A stretch of DNA of 64,000 bases from Candidatus Hydrogenedentota bacterium. Lineage in GTDB: Bacteria; Hydrogenedentota; Hydrogenedentia; Hydrogenedentales; CAITNO01. Location of the stretch: NCBI GenBank assembly GCA_903893795.1, contig CAITNO010000069.1, forward strand, positions 1 through 64,000, given 5' to 3'. Below are positions 27,063 to 37,082 of this stretch, one piece after another. The notes below the pieces were generated by a model. The model was not told the origin of the DNA. It was given only the letters and a program-made list of their open reading frames with translations, and ran no database searches. The position numbers and the translations under genes are program-made. Within the stretch, counting starts at the first letter, position 1; every line of letters begins with the position of its first letter.

Positions 27063-27139
27063 TGTCCGTGGTCTGTACGGATTTATCCCGGCCCCGTACC
27101 CGCTACCATTACGGCAGTCAATAACCTGAGGTGACGTCC

Positions 27140-28402
27140 ATGAACAGACAAGACCACGGCGTTTCATTCGGATGGGCGGCTGTTTTCGCGATATGTGTGA
27201 CAGCGGTGCTTGGCGCCCATATGGCAGTTGCGGCGGAAGCGGTGAAGAGTCCGCCCTTTCCCGCGTATGCGCCTCTGCCGGCCGGATTCAGCGTGCAGCC
27301 GCGCAACGGCTACGTGGCGGCTTATGGCCGTGAAGAGTTTAATTTCCCGGTTCCCGGCCAGTCATCTTCCCACGTGATTGTCGAAGGGCCGGCATGGCGG
27401 ATTTTGGTGCGTTCAGAGGACAAGCCACCCTTGAGCGCCGAGGAGGTTTTCAACCGTTTTCGCGAGCTGCTGGAAAAGGAGGGATGGACCTACGTTACGC
27501 GCTCGCCCATCTACGTGTTCAAGCGGGTGGCGGACGGAAAGGAAAGCTGGCTGCAAATCGACGGGCCGAATTCCAGCGGCATCTGGCTCAGACTTGCCGA
27601 GCGGGGCGGGTCGCCGCGCACACTGACACTGCCGCAGCCCGGAGAAAAGGCGGAACCCTGGAAAGCCGGAGAAATCCCTTCCTATATCCTGCCTTATCCC
27701 GGCGCGCGGTTGGTTAAGTCCAGCATACGAATCAAGGACAGCTTTGAGGTGACGGTCTCGGCCGACGAGGAAAGGCAGTGGGTGGGCAACCCCCTTCTGG
27801 AGCTTCAGTTTGAGCACCCGGCGGACCTTTCGCCCTTCGAATTCACAAAAGTGTTTGTGGGCGCGCTGGAGCAGGCTGGCTGGAAAATAATCCGCAAAAC
27901 GGGCGGGCCGGGCTCCACGGGCGACATGGATTTTCTCGCCCATTACACAAGCGCAGGCCGTGACATCTGGATGTACGGGCACGACGCCCAGCAGTACGAC
28001 CTGAAGCTTGCCGACCTTGGGGTGCAGGCCCAACCCGGCAAACTGAAAGAGGTCCTTGACCGCGAAGGCCGCGTTGCGCTGTATGGCATTTACTTCGACA
28101 TCGACAAGGCCACCATCAAGCCCGAATCGGAGGCCACGCTCAATCAAATCCTGTCGCTGCTGCGGGACAACCCGAAACTCACCCTTCGGGTCGAGGGCCA
28201 TACGGACAACACCGGGCCGCGCCCGCACAACCAGACACTTTCCGAAGCGCGCGCCGCCAGTGTCAAGGCCTGGCTGGTCGATCACGGCATCGATTCCGTG
28301 CGGCTTGTACCCGAAGGCTTCGCCGACACCAAGCCGGTTGCCGACAACGCGACACCCGAAGGGCGCTCGAAGAACCGCCGTGTCGAGCTGGCGAAACCGT
28401 GA
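27140..28402 (+). CDS. Exported OmpA-family (peptidoglycan-binding) protein
   Basis: The start is the ATG at 27140 with 'gaggtg' upstream, giving 420 residues. A signal peptide ends near 'AHMAVAAEA'. The middle (about 40-290) holds two similar alpha-beta units, each with 'F...ELLEKEGWTYV' or 'FVGALEQAGWKII'. The C-terminal domain (about 310-420) is OmpA-like: 'GIYFDIDKATIKPESEATLN', 'VEGHTDNTGP', 'LSEARAASVKAWLVDHGI', 'NRRVEL'. It probably sits in the periplasm or outer membrane and contacts the cell wall. No beta-barrel is evident. Confidence 0.82.
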   Translation: MNRQDHGVSFGWAAVFAICVTAVLGAHMAVAAEAVKSPPFPAYAPLPAGFSVQPRNGYVAAYGREEFNFPVPGQSSSHVIVEGPAWRILVRSEDKPPLSAEEVFNRFRELLEKEGWTYVTRSPIYVFKRVADGKESWLQIDGPNSSGIWLRLAERGGSPRTLTLPQPGEKAEPWKAGEIPSYILPYPGARLVKSSIRIKDSFEVTVSADEERQWVGNPLLELQFEHPADLSPFEFTKVFVGALEQAGWKIIRKTGGPGSTGDMDFLAHYTSAGRDIWMYGHDAQQYDLKLADLGVQAQPGKLKEVLDREGRVALYGIYFDIDKATIKPESEATLNQILSLLRDNPKLTLRVEGHTDNTGPRPHNQTLSEARAASVKAWLVDHGIDSVRLVPEGFADTKPVADNATPEGRSKNRRVELAKP

Positions 28403-28487
28403 GGAAAAGCGGAAAAGGTTTGCGTTCTCCCAGCGCATGGGCGTAGATTAGAAACAGTGACCGAGCCTCAAACAAGGAGATACGAAA

Positions 28488-28598
28488 ATGGGCGAAAAGG
28501 GAAAGAAAGACAAGGGCGCCAAAGAAGTGAAGAAGAAACCCCTCCTTACCCCACAGGAGAAGCGGAAACTGAAGAACGAGAAAAAGAAAGACAAATAG
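28488..28598 (+). CDS. Small Lys-rich protein (36 aa)
   Basis: An ATG at 28488 follows 'aaggaga' at ideal spacing. The 36-residue product is almost half Lys ('MGEKGKKDKGAKEVKKKPLL' ... 'KRKLKNEKKKDK'). A strong terminator lies 16 bases after the stop. Ribosome site, length and terminator together support a real gene. The charge suggests nucleic-acid or ribosome contact, but the function is unknown. Confidence 0.65.
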   Translation: MGEKGKKDKGAKEVKKKPLLTPQEKRKLKNEKKKDK

Positions 28599-28613
28599 CT
28601 TCCCTGACACCGC

Positions 28614-28656
28614 CACCCCGTTCGCCCGCTTGGGCGACGGGGTGTTTCAGTTTTCT
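28614..28656 (+). terminator. Rho-independent terminator after the Lys-rich gene
   Basis: Stem 'caccccgt-cgccc' pairs with 'gggcg-acggggtg' (13 bp with one bulged T) around loop 'gctt'. It is followed by 'tttcagttttctt'. Confidence 0.8.
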
Positions 28657-28694
28657 TGAGCCTGCTCCGCGCTTGGAAGGGTTGCGGGAGAGGG

Positions 28695-29555
28695 CTACAG
28701 CATGCTGCCCTCATGCAGAATCAGGCCCGCCTTGTTAAGAGGGAACGGTCCGGAACCCCTGTTCCAGAGTTGGAACTCCACATGCCCGTCCATATAGAGG
28801 ATGTTGGCACCGCCCGGCAGGTGATTGAAGTGGGCCGGTTCATCGGACACCGCGTCGTGCAGGATGACAATGTCTGATTGAGCCAGCGCGGACGCTGCGG
28901 CGTTGTTGATGTCGGTGATAAAGAAGCGCTCAATCCCCTCCTTGAGACGGGGAATGGACGTTTTGCCGCCGACGGGGTTCTCCAGTTGGAGGTCTTGGTT
29001 GACCAGATTTGGATCTGCCGCCATTTCCGCGGCCTGGCGGGTAACCTCGTGTTCGAAATTGTCCAGGTCGGTTTGCGTCGCGAACATAGTGTTGATGAAT
29101 GCCCATCCGTAGTAATGGTAAGGGTCTGCGTGCAGTTCGCACGGTTCCACCACGCCGTCCTTGCTGAATCCCGGAATGTCGGCCCATTTCTCATAGAGTG
29201 TCTTTCCCTGGTCATAGGTTTCCAGGGCGGTGGCCCCAGCGGAGTTGCTCGGGCAGATCAGCACGTTCAGGTCGGTCAGATACTCGGGATACACACTGGC
29301 GCCGTCAAAAATCTGGTCCCAGGCGATGGCGGTGCCGGTGCAGTCCATCACCTTCATGTGGGGAAAGAGACCGCCACCCTCGTTGGAATACATCTTGAAC
29401 GCCAAAGCCATCTGCTTGAGATTGTTGGCGCAACTGGAGCGTCTTGCCGCCTCACGGGCGCGGGCCAGCGCGGGCAGGAGTATGGCCGCAAGAATGCCGA
29501 TAATCGCCATCACCACCAGCAGTTCAATGAGTGTAAAACCTTGTTTCCTGTTCAT
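28695..29555 (-). CDS. DUF1559-like type II pseudopilin
   Basis: A class III prepilin leader and stalk ('[20 protein letters not shown]') starts the protein at the ATG at 29555; an upstream TTG is possible. Cleavage is expected before the Phe of 'GFTLIE'. After '[20 protein letters not shown]' comes a globular beta domain of about 230 residues. It contains '[17 protein letters not shown]', the motif seen in DUF1559/'H-X9-DG' proteins of Planctomycetes and Hydrogenedentes. Such proteins are processed by a prepilin peptidase and may form pseudopili or surface fibres. A paralogue is at 50896-51792. Confidence 0.85.
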   Translation of the reverse strand: MNRKQGFTLIELLVVMAIIGILAAILLPALARAREAARRSSCANNLKQMALAFKMYSNEGGGLFPHMKVMDCTGTAIAWDQIFDGASVYPEYLTDLNVLICPSNSAGATALETYDQGKTLYEKWADIPGFSKDGVVEPCELHADPYHYYGWAFINTMFATQTDLDNFEHEVTRQAAEMAADPNLVNQDLQLENPVGGKTSIPRLKEGIERFFITDINNAAASALAQSDIVILHDAVSDEPAHFNHLPGGANILYMDGHVEFQLWNRGSGPFPLNKAGLILHEGSML

Positions 29556-29570
29556 GGCTCTTCTTTTCAA

Positions 29571-29992
29571 GAGGGCATGAATTGGGTTGACAGTTCACAT
29601 CTTCAAAGCAACATGCCCTTGGTTGATGCCCCGTGTTCGCGGGCTGTCAGGCTCTATTGATAGGCTGCAAAACCTGTCTGGTATTTGTTCCTTTTGTGCA
29701 TCTGGCGGACCGCTTTTTCGCGGACAACCGACTTTCCAATATCTACTATAACTGCCGATGTAAACGGCGAATTCCCAGTTACGTCCATTCTTGGAGCGTC
29801 CTGGTGGGGGGAAGGCTGTACGGTTGTTTTGTCTTCCGATGGCGATAATTGCAGAATGTATCGAGGTGTGCACTTCTTGCTGTGTCAAGACTGCAATACT
29901 GGAGCGCATCACGAGAACACGGCAACGCCTTATGGCTTGCGGGTGTCCTTTCTTGGCTCCTCGATATATCAAGCAATGAAAGGATTGTATGC
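29571..29992. other. Intergenic region, nothing recognised
   Basis: About 420 bases between the divergent pseudopilin and glycosidase genes. It is less GC-rich than the coding DNA and must carry both promoters. I see no RNA gene, repeat or convincing -35/-10 pair. Confidence 0.4.
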
Positions 29993-32251
29993 ATGTTCAT
30001 ACTGGATAGAATTCCGGTTCTGTTTCGCGGTGTTTTTCCTTCCCTGCTGGCCTTGGTGGTTTCCTGTTTTCCCAGTCTGGCGGCCGACACCAGCGCGCCC
30101 GCGGACCCCGGAACCGAAGCTGCCAAAATCAGCGCCGAGATGCTGGGTCTCCAGAAACGGTCCTTCCTGCAGGGGCGTGAGTATTTTGTCCTTCGGAGCG
30201 GCCCTGCCCAGATGATCGTGCAGGCGGATCAGGTCGACTTGGGGCCTGCCTTCACGTACCTGCTGTTTGACGCCACCGATAACAAACAGTCCGCCCGCAA
30301 AGAGACGGCGTTCAATTTTGCGGACGGCGCGGGCATGGCGGCGGGCGCATTGCAGGTGGTGCTCGGAGGATTTCCCTTTACGGCGCTGGGCCATGAGACG
30401 CAAACCCGCTGGACCACCGTGGAGGGAATCCCTGCCGTCGAGGCGGTGTGGTGGGCCGGCGGCGTGCGGGTGACGGAACAGCTTCTTGCGCTGGGCGACC
30501 AGGGGCTTTTCCTGCGGCGCGTTCAATTGAACTCGGCGAATCTTGGCGGACCGGAAGACCTGCGCTTGCGCCTGGCCTTGCCCCCGGGAAGCGTCACGGT
30601 TGCAAAGGGTTGACTTGCGCGGGAGCAGGCTCCCTGCCGCATGGCCCTCGGCCTCGCTTCGGAGGTTGAGGCGCACACAATGATAGCGTCCGGCACGATG
30701 GAAGTCGGTCCGCTCTCCGTTGCGCCCGGACAGACCGTCACGGTGGACACCCTGCTGCTGGCACAGATTCCGTCCGGACCGGCCGAAGGCTGGTCTCCGC
30801 TTGCGGCCCTTCCCCCCGGTGCCGAAGGGTTGGCGCTGTTCCATATCGCCGACCTGCTTGTGAAGACGCGCGACACTTGGGCAGTGACCTCGTCCGTGCA
30901 GACGAAGGACGCCACCGTGCAGGATGTTTTCGACAAGGCGCGTTTTGGCCTGGCGGCGATGGTGGCGAACAACGGCGTGATGGACGCGGGCATTTTCGAG
31001 TACGGCGCGCAGTGGGTGCGGGACACGTCGAACACGCTGCTGGGCCTGGTCCATGCAGGACATTTCGAACTGGCCCGGCGCGGGTTTGTGCAGATCCTGG
31101 AAGTCATGGTGGACGCCGAAGGCAAGACAATGATCGGCGGGGGCTTCGACGCCCCGGACCTGGAACAGTTTGACCAGATGGGCGAACTGCTCCATGCGCT
31201 GAAAGCCTACCGCGACTGGACCGGTGACGACTCGCTGATCCGCGAGCACCGGGAAAAGCTGCTGGCGCTGGTGGAGCGCCCGCTGCATCCCCAATTCCGC
31301 GACGACACCGGCATGGTGCACAACCGCCGCGAATTCTGGGAACGCACCTTCGACGACGCCCATGAACTCGCCTACCAGACCTATGTCATTCTGGGCCTGC
31401 GCGATGCCGCCGCGCTGGCGGAACCGTTGGGCGCCGCCGACCGCGCCGAGCGCTGGCGCAGCGAGGCCGACCGCATCCAGAAGTCCATGCTCGACACCCC
31501 CGAATGCGCGCTGGTGGAGGACGGCCATCTTATCAAACGCCGTGCCCTCGACGGCACGCCGGTGCACACCATTCATTTCCCCGCCGCAGCCGCGGACGTG
31601 CCGCTCAAGACGGAACGGGTGAATCTGTCAGGACCGGACGCGACCATGGCCCTGCCCATCGCCTATGGGCTGGTGCCGCCGCAGTCCCCACTGGCGCATG
31701 CCACGCTCGATGAACTGGAGAAACTGCACAATGCCCGCTGGTTCGGCGGCGGCTATGAGCGTTACCATTCCAGCGGACAGTGCGACCAGCCCGGTCCGTG
31801 GTCTTTTGCCACCTGCTTTGTCCTGCGCGCACAGCATGCGGCCGGGGATTATGGGCGGAGCCGCAGCACGCTGGAATGGCTCAACACGGTCCAGGGGGGG
31901 CGCACCGGGGCCTGGTTTGAGGCGATCCCCCTGATTCGCTCCCAGGCCCCGACCGCAGGCATTCTTCCGTGGACCTCCGGCGAAATCAGCCTCTTCATAG
32001 TCCGCCACCTGCTGGGGGTGCGTTTCGAGGGCGATCAACTTGTCCTTGGACCGGCCCTCTATCCGGGCAGCCCGCCCCTGTCGGCCAACCTCCGCTTCCG
32101 GAAGAGCCGGTTGCAGTTGGAGATTCCGGGTGCCGGACCCTTCCTTTCGGCCGAAGTGGACGGTCGGAAGGTGGCGCTGCGAAGCGATGGCACGATGGCC
32201 TTGCCTGCGGACTTTCAGGGCGGGCGCGTGGTGTTTCTTGCAGAAAAGTAA
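29993..32251 (+). pseudogene. Secreted (alpha/alpha)6 glycosidase-like gene interrupted by in-frame UGA
   Basis: The ATG at 29993 (site 'aaagga') starts a signal peptide ('LLALVVSCFPSLAA'). The same frame continues to 32251, broken only by TGA at 30611-30613 (codon 207 of 752). The N-terminal part is a beta-sandwich; its last strands lie after the stop ('MIASGTMEVGPLSVAPGQTV', 'TVDTLLLAQIP'). The C-terminal part is a six-hairpin toroid ('WVRDTSNTLLGLVHAGHFEL', 'GMVHNRREFWERTFDD', 'LPWTSGEISLFIVRHLLG'), as in glycogen-debranching or glucoamylase-like enzymes. A hairpin ('gggagcaggctccc', 30621-30634) follows the stop. Most likely a nonsense mutation or sequence error; readthrough is possible. 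The sequence downstream of the stop is otherwise intact. Confidence 0.75.
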
Positions 32252-32465
32252 TCCTGAAGCGGAGCGCGGCCGGTGTAAACCATTTTTCGCACCTTGCGCG
32301 GGAATGTCACAGTCACCTCTCGAAAGTGTACTATAGATACGGTCAACTTGGCCGTTCAGCGCGTCGTTCCCCTTGCTGACCTTGTTCGGCAGACCGGTCG
32401 GTCAGGTACCGCCAGAACAGTTGCGCGAACCCGGCAAACGAAAAGAAAGAAACAAAAGAAACATT

Positions 32466-35174
32466 ATGTCCACTTCAAAAGGGTTGAGATGCGGGATGGC
32501 GGTCTTGGGTTGTGCGGTGCTGGTCGTCCTGCTCGGGGGATGCACGCAGACCGGAAGCGCGCCCACCGTAAGTTCCACCCAACCGGCGGACCTGGTGACC
32601 AATGTGGCCACCAATACCAGACTGGCCATTGTTTTCAGCAGGGCGATGGATGGCCAAACCATCACCACATCGACATTCACCCTGCTTCAGGGCGCCACCC
32701 CGGTATCGGGCACGGTGGTCAACGGGGGGCTCAATGCGGTGTTCAACCCGGCGGCCAACCTCGCGCCAAACACCCTGTACACCGCCACAATTTCGGCCGG
32801 GGCCACCGATGCGTCCGGTACCGCGCTGGCCTCCGATTATGTGTGGAGCTTTACCACCGGTGCCGGACCGGACACGACCGCGCCGATGGTCAGCGCGGCC
32901 TCCCCTGCGGATTATGTGACCAATCCGCCGATCAACACCTACCTCTCTGCCACCTTCACCGAAGCGATGAACCCGCTGTCGTTTACCACAGCAAGCTTCT
33001 TGCTGTATCAGGGGAGCACCCCCGTTGCGGGTTCGGTGAGCGGCACGGGCATCACCGCCGTGTTCAAACCCTCGGCCAATCTCACACCCAGCACACTCTA
33101 CACGGCCAAGATTACCACCGGCGCGGTGGACTTGGCCGGGAATGCGCTGGTCACAAACGTGTCCGGCGTCACGTCGAACACGAACTACACATGGACCTTC
33201 ACCACGGGGACCGGTTCGGACACCACCGCACCCATGCTCAGCACCACCGACCCGCCCCATGGAGCCACCGGTGTGCCGACCGGGCACAGAGTTTCGGCCA
33301 CCTTCAGCGAGGTGATGGACCCTCTGTCGATCAGCACATCGACTTTTGCGCTGGTTCAGGGCACGACCCCGGTTCCGGGCACGGTGAACTATTCGGGCGT
33401 CACCGCCGTTTTTACACCGGCAGTTGATCTCGCACCCAACACCGAGTACATGGCCACGGTCACGACCGGAGCGGTGGACCTGTGCAAGAACCCGCTGGCA
33501 ATCGGCCGCACCTGGACCTTCACCACCGGCGCGGACCCGGCTGCCGCCACGCCCGAGGTCAGCCACACCCTTCCCGAGAAGAACGCCACCAACGGGACGC
33601 TGTACGGAAACATTTCCGCCACCTTCACCAAGCCGATGGACCCCATGACCATCAATTCCGACAGCTTCAACCTTATCCAGGAGACCTCCTCCACCACCAC
33701 GGCGACTCCCGTGCCCTTCCCGCTCGCGGGCCGGGTGACCTATTCGGGCGTCACGGCGGTCTTCACGCCGGAAGAGGCGCTCACGGCCGGCGAGACCTAT
33801 TCCGCCTCCGTTTCGATGAACGCAACCGACCTGGACGGCAATCCCCTGTCCGAGGACCACACCTGGGCTTTCACCACCTCGGGGACGATCGACACGACCG
33901 CCCCGGTGGTCAGCGCCACCATGCCCGCGAACAGCGCCACCGGCCTGCCTGTCAACAGAAAGATTGCCGCCGTGTTCAGTGAACTCATGAATCCCCTCTC
34001 CATTTCCACGGCAACCTTCACCCTGATGCACGGCGCGGATTCCGTCATTGGCACCGTCTACTGGTCCGGTGTCACCGCAACCTTCAACCCCAAAGGCAAT
34101 CTCGCCACCAACACCCAGTACACGGCCAGGATTGCGGCCAATACGGTCGACCTGTCGGGAAACTCGCTGGGGAGCGCCTATGGGTGGAGTTTCACCACGG
34201 GGGGGGGCACGGACACGGCCGCACCCGAGGTGGGCGCCACCTTCCCGGCGGACGGGGCCGCCGCCGCGGTGGTCAACCAGAGGATCGCCGCCGTGTTCAG
34301 CAAGGCCATGAGCCCGCTTACGATCGACACGCAAAGTTTTACGCTGATGCGCGGCGCGATGCCCGTTTCCGGCGCGGTGATCACTTCGGGCCTCACCGCG
34401 ATCTTTACGCCCGACGTTGACCTGACGCCCAGCACGGCCTACACCGCCACGATATCGGCGGGCGCCGCGGACCTGGCCGGCAACACCCTGGCGGGCGGCC
34501 ATTCCTGGACCTTTACCACCGGCGGGGTCACGGACCTGATCGCGCCGACCGTCAGTTCAGTCAGTCCCGCCAGCAGCACAACCGCAGTGTCTGTCAGTGG
34601 CAAGGTCACGGCCACCTTCAGCGAGGCCATGAATCCCCTGGCGGTCAACGCGAAGACCTTTACCCTGGTTCATGGCACGACACCCGTCACGGGCGCGGTG
34701 ACGCTGTCGGGACAAACCGCGACCTTTACCCCGGCAACGGCGCTCCTGGGAAGAACCGTATACACGGCGTCCATCCTGACAGGGGCGGCAGACCTGGCCG
34801 GCAACACGCTCGCCACCGCCTACACCTGGTCCTTCACCACTGGCGCGGTTCCGGTGAGCACGGCGCCCACCGTGACCTCCACCTCCCCCGCAGGCAACGC
34901 AACGGGCGTGACGCTCGGCACAAAGATTACGGCCACCTTCAGCGAGGCCATGGCCCCCTGGTCCCTTTCCACGGCGACCTTTACCCTCACCCAGGGGGGC
35001 CTGCCGCTTTCAGGCACAGTGAGCTATGCGAGTGGAACGGCAACCTTCACCCCGCTGATCGCCCTCGCACCCAACACCGCCTACACCGTCGTCATCTCGA
35101 CAGGCGCCACCGACGCGAACGGCAATGCGCTCGCAAACAGCTACGTGTGGAGTTTCACCACGGGCGCGACATAG
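32466..35174 (+). CDS. Lipoprotein with eight Ig-like (SbsA-type) repeats
   Basis: The ATG at 32466 gives 902 residues; the upstream extension of the frame lacks a signal peptide. The leader ends in the lipobox 'LLGGC' (Cys near residue 26). Eight tandem repeats of about 105 residues fill the rest. Each starts like 'DTTAP.VS...PA....V', then 'ATFSEAMNPLSISTATFTL', 'G..P..GTV..SGVTATF.P', and ends 'YTWSFTTG'. This is the bacterial Ig-like_5 (SbsA) repeat. There is no catalytic domain. It is probably a long surface stalk or adhesin. Confidence 0.85.
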   Translation: MSTSKGLRCGMAVLGCAVLVVLLGGCTQTGSAPTVSSTQPADLVTNVATNTRLAIVFSRAMDGQTITTSTFTLLQGATPVSGTVVNGGLNAVFNPAANLAPNTLYTATISAGATDASGTALASDYVWSFTTGAGPDTTAPMVSAASPADYVTNPPINTYLSATFTEAMNPLSFTTASFLLYQGSTPVAGSVSGTGITAVFKPSANLTPSTLYTAKITTGAVDLAGNALVTNVSGVTSNTNYTWTFTTGTGSDTTAPMLSTTDPPHGATGVPTGHRVSATFSEVMDPLSISTSTFALVQGTTPVPGTVNYSGVTAVFTPAVDLAPNTEYMATVTTGAVDLCKNPLAIGRTWTFTTGADPAAATPEVSHTLPEKNATNGTLYGNISATFTKPMDPMTINSDSFNLIQETSSTTTATPVPFPLAGRVTYSGVTAVFTPEEALTAGETYSASVSMNATDLDGNPLSEDHTWAFTTSGTIDTTAPVVSATMPANSATGLPVNRKIAAVFSELMNPLSISTATFTLMHGADSVIGTVYWSGVTATFNPKGNLATNTQYTARIAANTVDLSGNSLGSAYGWSFTTGGGTDTAAPEVGATFPADGAAAAVVNQRIAAVFSKAMSPLTIDTQSFTLMRGAMPVSGAVITSGLTAIFTPDVDLTPSTAYTATISAGAADLAGNTLAGGHSWTFTTGGVTDLIAPTVSSVSPASSTTAVSVSGKVTATFSEAMNPLAVNAKTFTLVHGTTPVTGAVTLSGQTATFTPATALLGRTVYTASILTGAADLAGNTLATAYTWSFTTGAVPVSTAPTVTSTSPAGNATGVTLGTKITATFSEAMAPWSLSTATFTLTQGGLPLSGTVSYASGTATFTPLIALAPNTAYTVVISTGATDANGNALANSYVWSFTTGAT

Positions 35175-35204
35175 GCCGATGGGTCAAACGCCCAAGAACG
35201 GCCC

Positions 35205-36746
35205 CTACTCCTTCCCGGACACCCAGTTCCAAAGTCGTGAGGTCAACGGCATTTTCCAGCTTGGGTCCTGTCCAATTGCCAGTCCGCCCAGGTCGATGTC
35301 CTTCTCTTTGGGTTTCACCACAAAACTGACAGCGGTCCCCCCGACCCTGCGCGGGTCGCCGGTGATTCCAATATCCTCGGCAGACACGGAACACACCAGG
35401 CTATAACGTCCTGCGGCAAGTCCCTCGGCATGGAATGAGCCGTCCGGCTGGGCCTTTATATCCATTTCCTGCGTCCGTCCACAGGCCGAGTTGCGGAATT
35501 CCTGCCAGGCGGCCTGGGCCGTTTGAACCATGGCCTCTTTCAGGGGGCCGGACACCGTTCCCGCCAGTTGAATGTGTATTCTGTCCAGCGCCACCCGCGG
35601 CAGATTCCAACGGACCAACCGGAGGGTTCCCCGGACGGAGCCGCCTATCGGTTCGCCGACCACGCATTCGGCGCTTTCGCCGGACCTTGCCTCAACCTCA
35701 CATGCGGTTGAATAGACCGGCACGGTCCCCTCCGCGTTGGCCATGCAGACGAAGTAAGCCCCTTGCGGGACCTGTTCAAAGAGGTATTTTCCCTCGTCGT
35801 CCGTTTTCGCAAAGACCTGAGAAGAGATTTCCACCTCTTCGCCGGGTTTGCTGCCCACCCTGTGCTTCGATTCAAGCGCAACCAGGGAGACAGGACTGTT
35901 CCTGTACGGTTCCTTTCCGCAATAGACCCGTCCGCCCACTTTGGCAAACGGCGCCAGCCGTATTTCCTTTGCGGTCATCAGTTGTCCGCCCGTGACCTCC
36001 CCATATCCCTCGGCGGATTCGGCCAGAAGCAGATAGGGGGCCTTCACCTCATCGCATTTGAACCCTCCATCCACCCCCGTTTTCGTGGTCACGACTCCAG
36101 ACGGAAAGGGCTGTTCGGACAGCTTCGCGGTGCGCCCTTTGATCACCGTGCCCGAAGGCAGCACAACCACATTGGCACCGGCCACCGGCTGTCCGGCAGG
36201 GTCCAGAACAACACCCTGCGGCGGGTTCAGCCACTGGTTCACCGGTGCCGTTGCGCGCAGGTTAAGGAGTCTGGCAAGCCCGGCGGCCGCAGCGGGCTCC
36301 ATGCCGGAAATGGGCATTCTGTTGCTTACCGCACCCCGAACCGTGTTGACGTTCAAAATGGCGCCGTCAATGAGGACTGCGCATTCATGGCCCAGCTTCG
36401 CCTTTGTCGCATTCAGCAGGCGCTCGGAGGCTTCGGGCCAGAATTCAACCAGCACCGTGCTCTTTCCCGAACTTCCTTCGTCCGCCACCACCGCGGCCTT
36501 GGATACGTCCCTGTCGGTGACAACGGATTCCCTGCCCACCTGGTAGGTCTTTCCATTGCCGCCATTCCTGTCGCCCCAGACCAGTTCGTCGAGCGGGCCG
36601 TCCTCATTGGCGCCCAGCACCCAGCGGAATTCAAAATGCCCCAGGTCTTTCACCGCCTCCGCGGCACGGGCCAGTTGCATCCCCGGAATTCCGACAAAGA
36701 CGGCGAGCAGTGAACAAACAACCAGGAGAAACAGGTTCTTCTTCAT
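35205..36746 (-). CDS. Exported protein with SecD-head-like domain and carboxypeptidase-regulatory repeats
   Basis: The start at the ATG 36746 follows 'gcgaaaggg', giving 513 residues and a signal peptide ('LFLLVVCSLLAVFVGIPG'). Residues about 85-165 resemble the SecD/SecF P1 head region: 'VLVEFWPEASERLLNATKAK', 'ECAVLIDGAILNVNTVRGAV', 'NRMPISGMEPAAAAGLARLL'. Two Ig-like carboxypeptidase-regulatory units follow ('GVVLDPAGQPVAGANVVVLP', 'GGRVYCGKEPYRNSPVSLVA'). No membrane-spanning SecD part is present, so it is not a translocase component. It may use this fold as a secreted binding domain. Confidence 0.65.
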   Translation of the reverse strand: MKKNLFLLVVCSLLAVFVGIPGMQLARAAEAVKDLGHFEFRWVLGANEDGPLDELVWGDRNGGNGKTYQVGRESVVTDRDVSKAAVVADEGSSGKSTVLVEFWPEASERLLNATKAKLGHECAVLIDGAILNVNTVRGAVSNRMPISGMEPAAAAGLARLLNLRATAPVNQWLNPPQGVVLDPAGQPVAGANVVVLPSGTVIKGRTAKLSEQPFPSGVVTTKTGVDGGFKCDEVKAPYLLLAESAEGYGEVTGGQLMTAKEIRLAPFAKVGGRVYCGKEPYRNSPVSLVALESKHRVGSKPGEEVEISSQVFAKTDDEGKYLFEQVPQGAYFVCMANAEGTVPVYSTACEVEARSGESAECVVGEPIGGSVRGTLRLVRWNLPRVALDRIHIQLAGTVSGPLKEAMVQTAQAAWQEFRNSACGRTQEMDIKAQPDGSFHAEGLAAGRYSLVCSVSAEDIGITGDPRRVGGTAVSFVVKPKEKDIDLGGLAIGQDPSWKMPLTSRLWNWVSGKE

Positions 36747-37082
36747 GGCAGCCCTTTCGCATTGCCCGTGCCCCCCCATTGCGGGACTTGCGGCAATACT
36801 TATATGTTCCACGCGGAGGCGGCCCAATTCAAGAATGAATCACTTCCCAGATGCCGGGCAGGAAGCACATGGGAGCAGGCACGATTCCTACCGGAACGAC
36901 TTCTCCTCATCAGCCATGGGCCCGCTTCGGTTTCCAGCGTTGTCTGGTTTTTGGGACGGCGCGCTACTTCACGTGGACGGTCTTTTTCCACAATTAACAC
37001 GTGTCATCCGCCCGCAGAATGACGTATACTTTTTTCACGGTCTTTATGCGTTCAAGAGGTCTGAATCGAGGGAGGTCCTGGC
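36747..37082. other. Intergenic region between divergent genes
   Basis: About 335 bases with no gene. A possible promoter for the gene at 37083 is listed separately; no repeat or RNA was seen in the rest. Confidence 0.45.
37002..37030 (+). promoter_or_regulatory. Possible sigma70 promoter of the SGNH gene
   Basis: A weak -35 'tgtcat' lies 17 nt before a good -10 'tatact' (37025-37030), about 53 nt ahead of the start codon. Confidence 0.35.

Noticed and set aside
30611..30640. Selenocysteine codon with SECIS hairpin
   Set aside because: A hairpin follows the UGA, but the site is in a non-redox beta-sandwich of a glycosidase and no sel genes are visible; kept only as a check under findings.
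32475..34502. Minus-strand ORF of 675 codons
   Set aside because: It is antisense to the Ig-repeat lipoprotein; its Gly/Arg/His-rich composition and periodicity mirror the repeats of the plus-strand gene.
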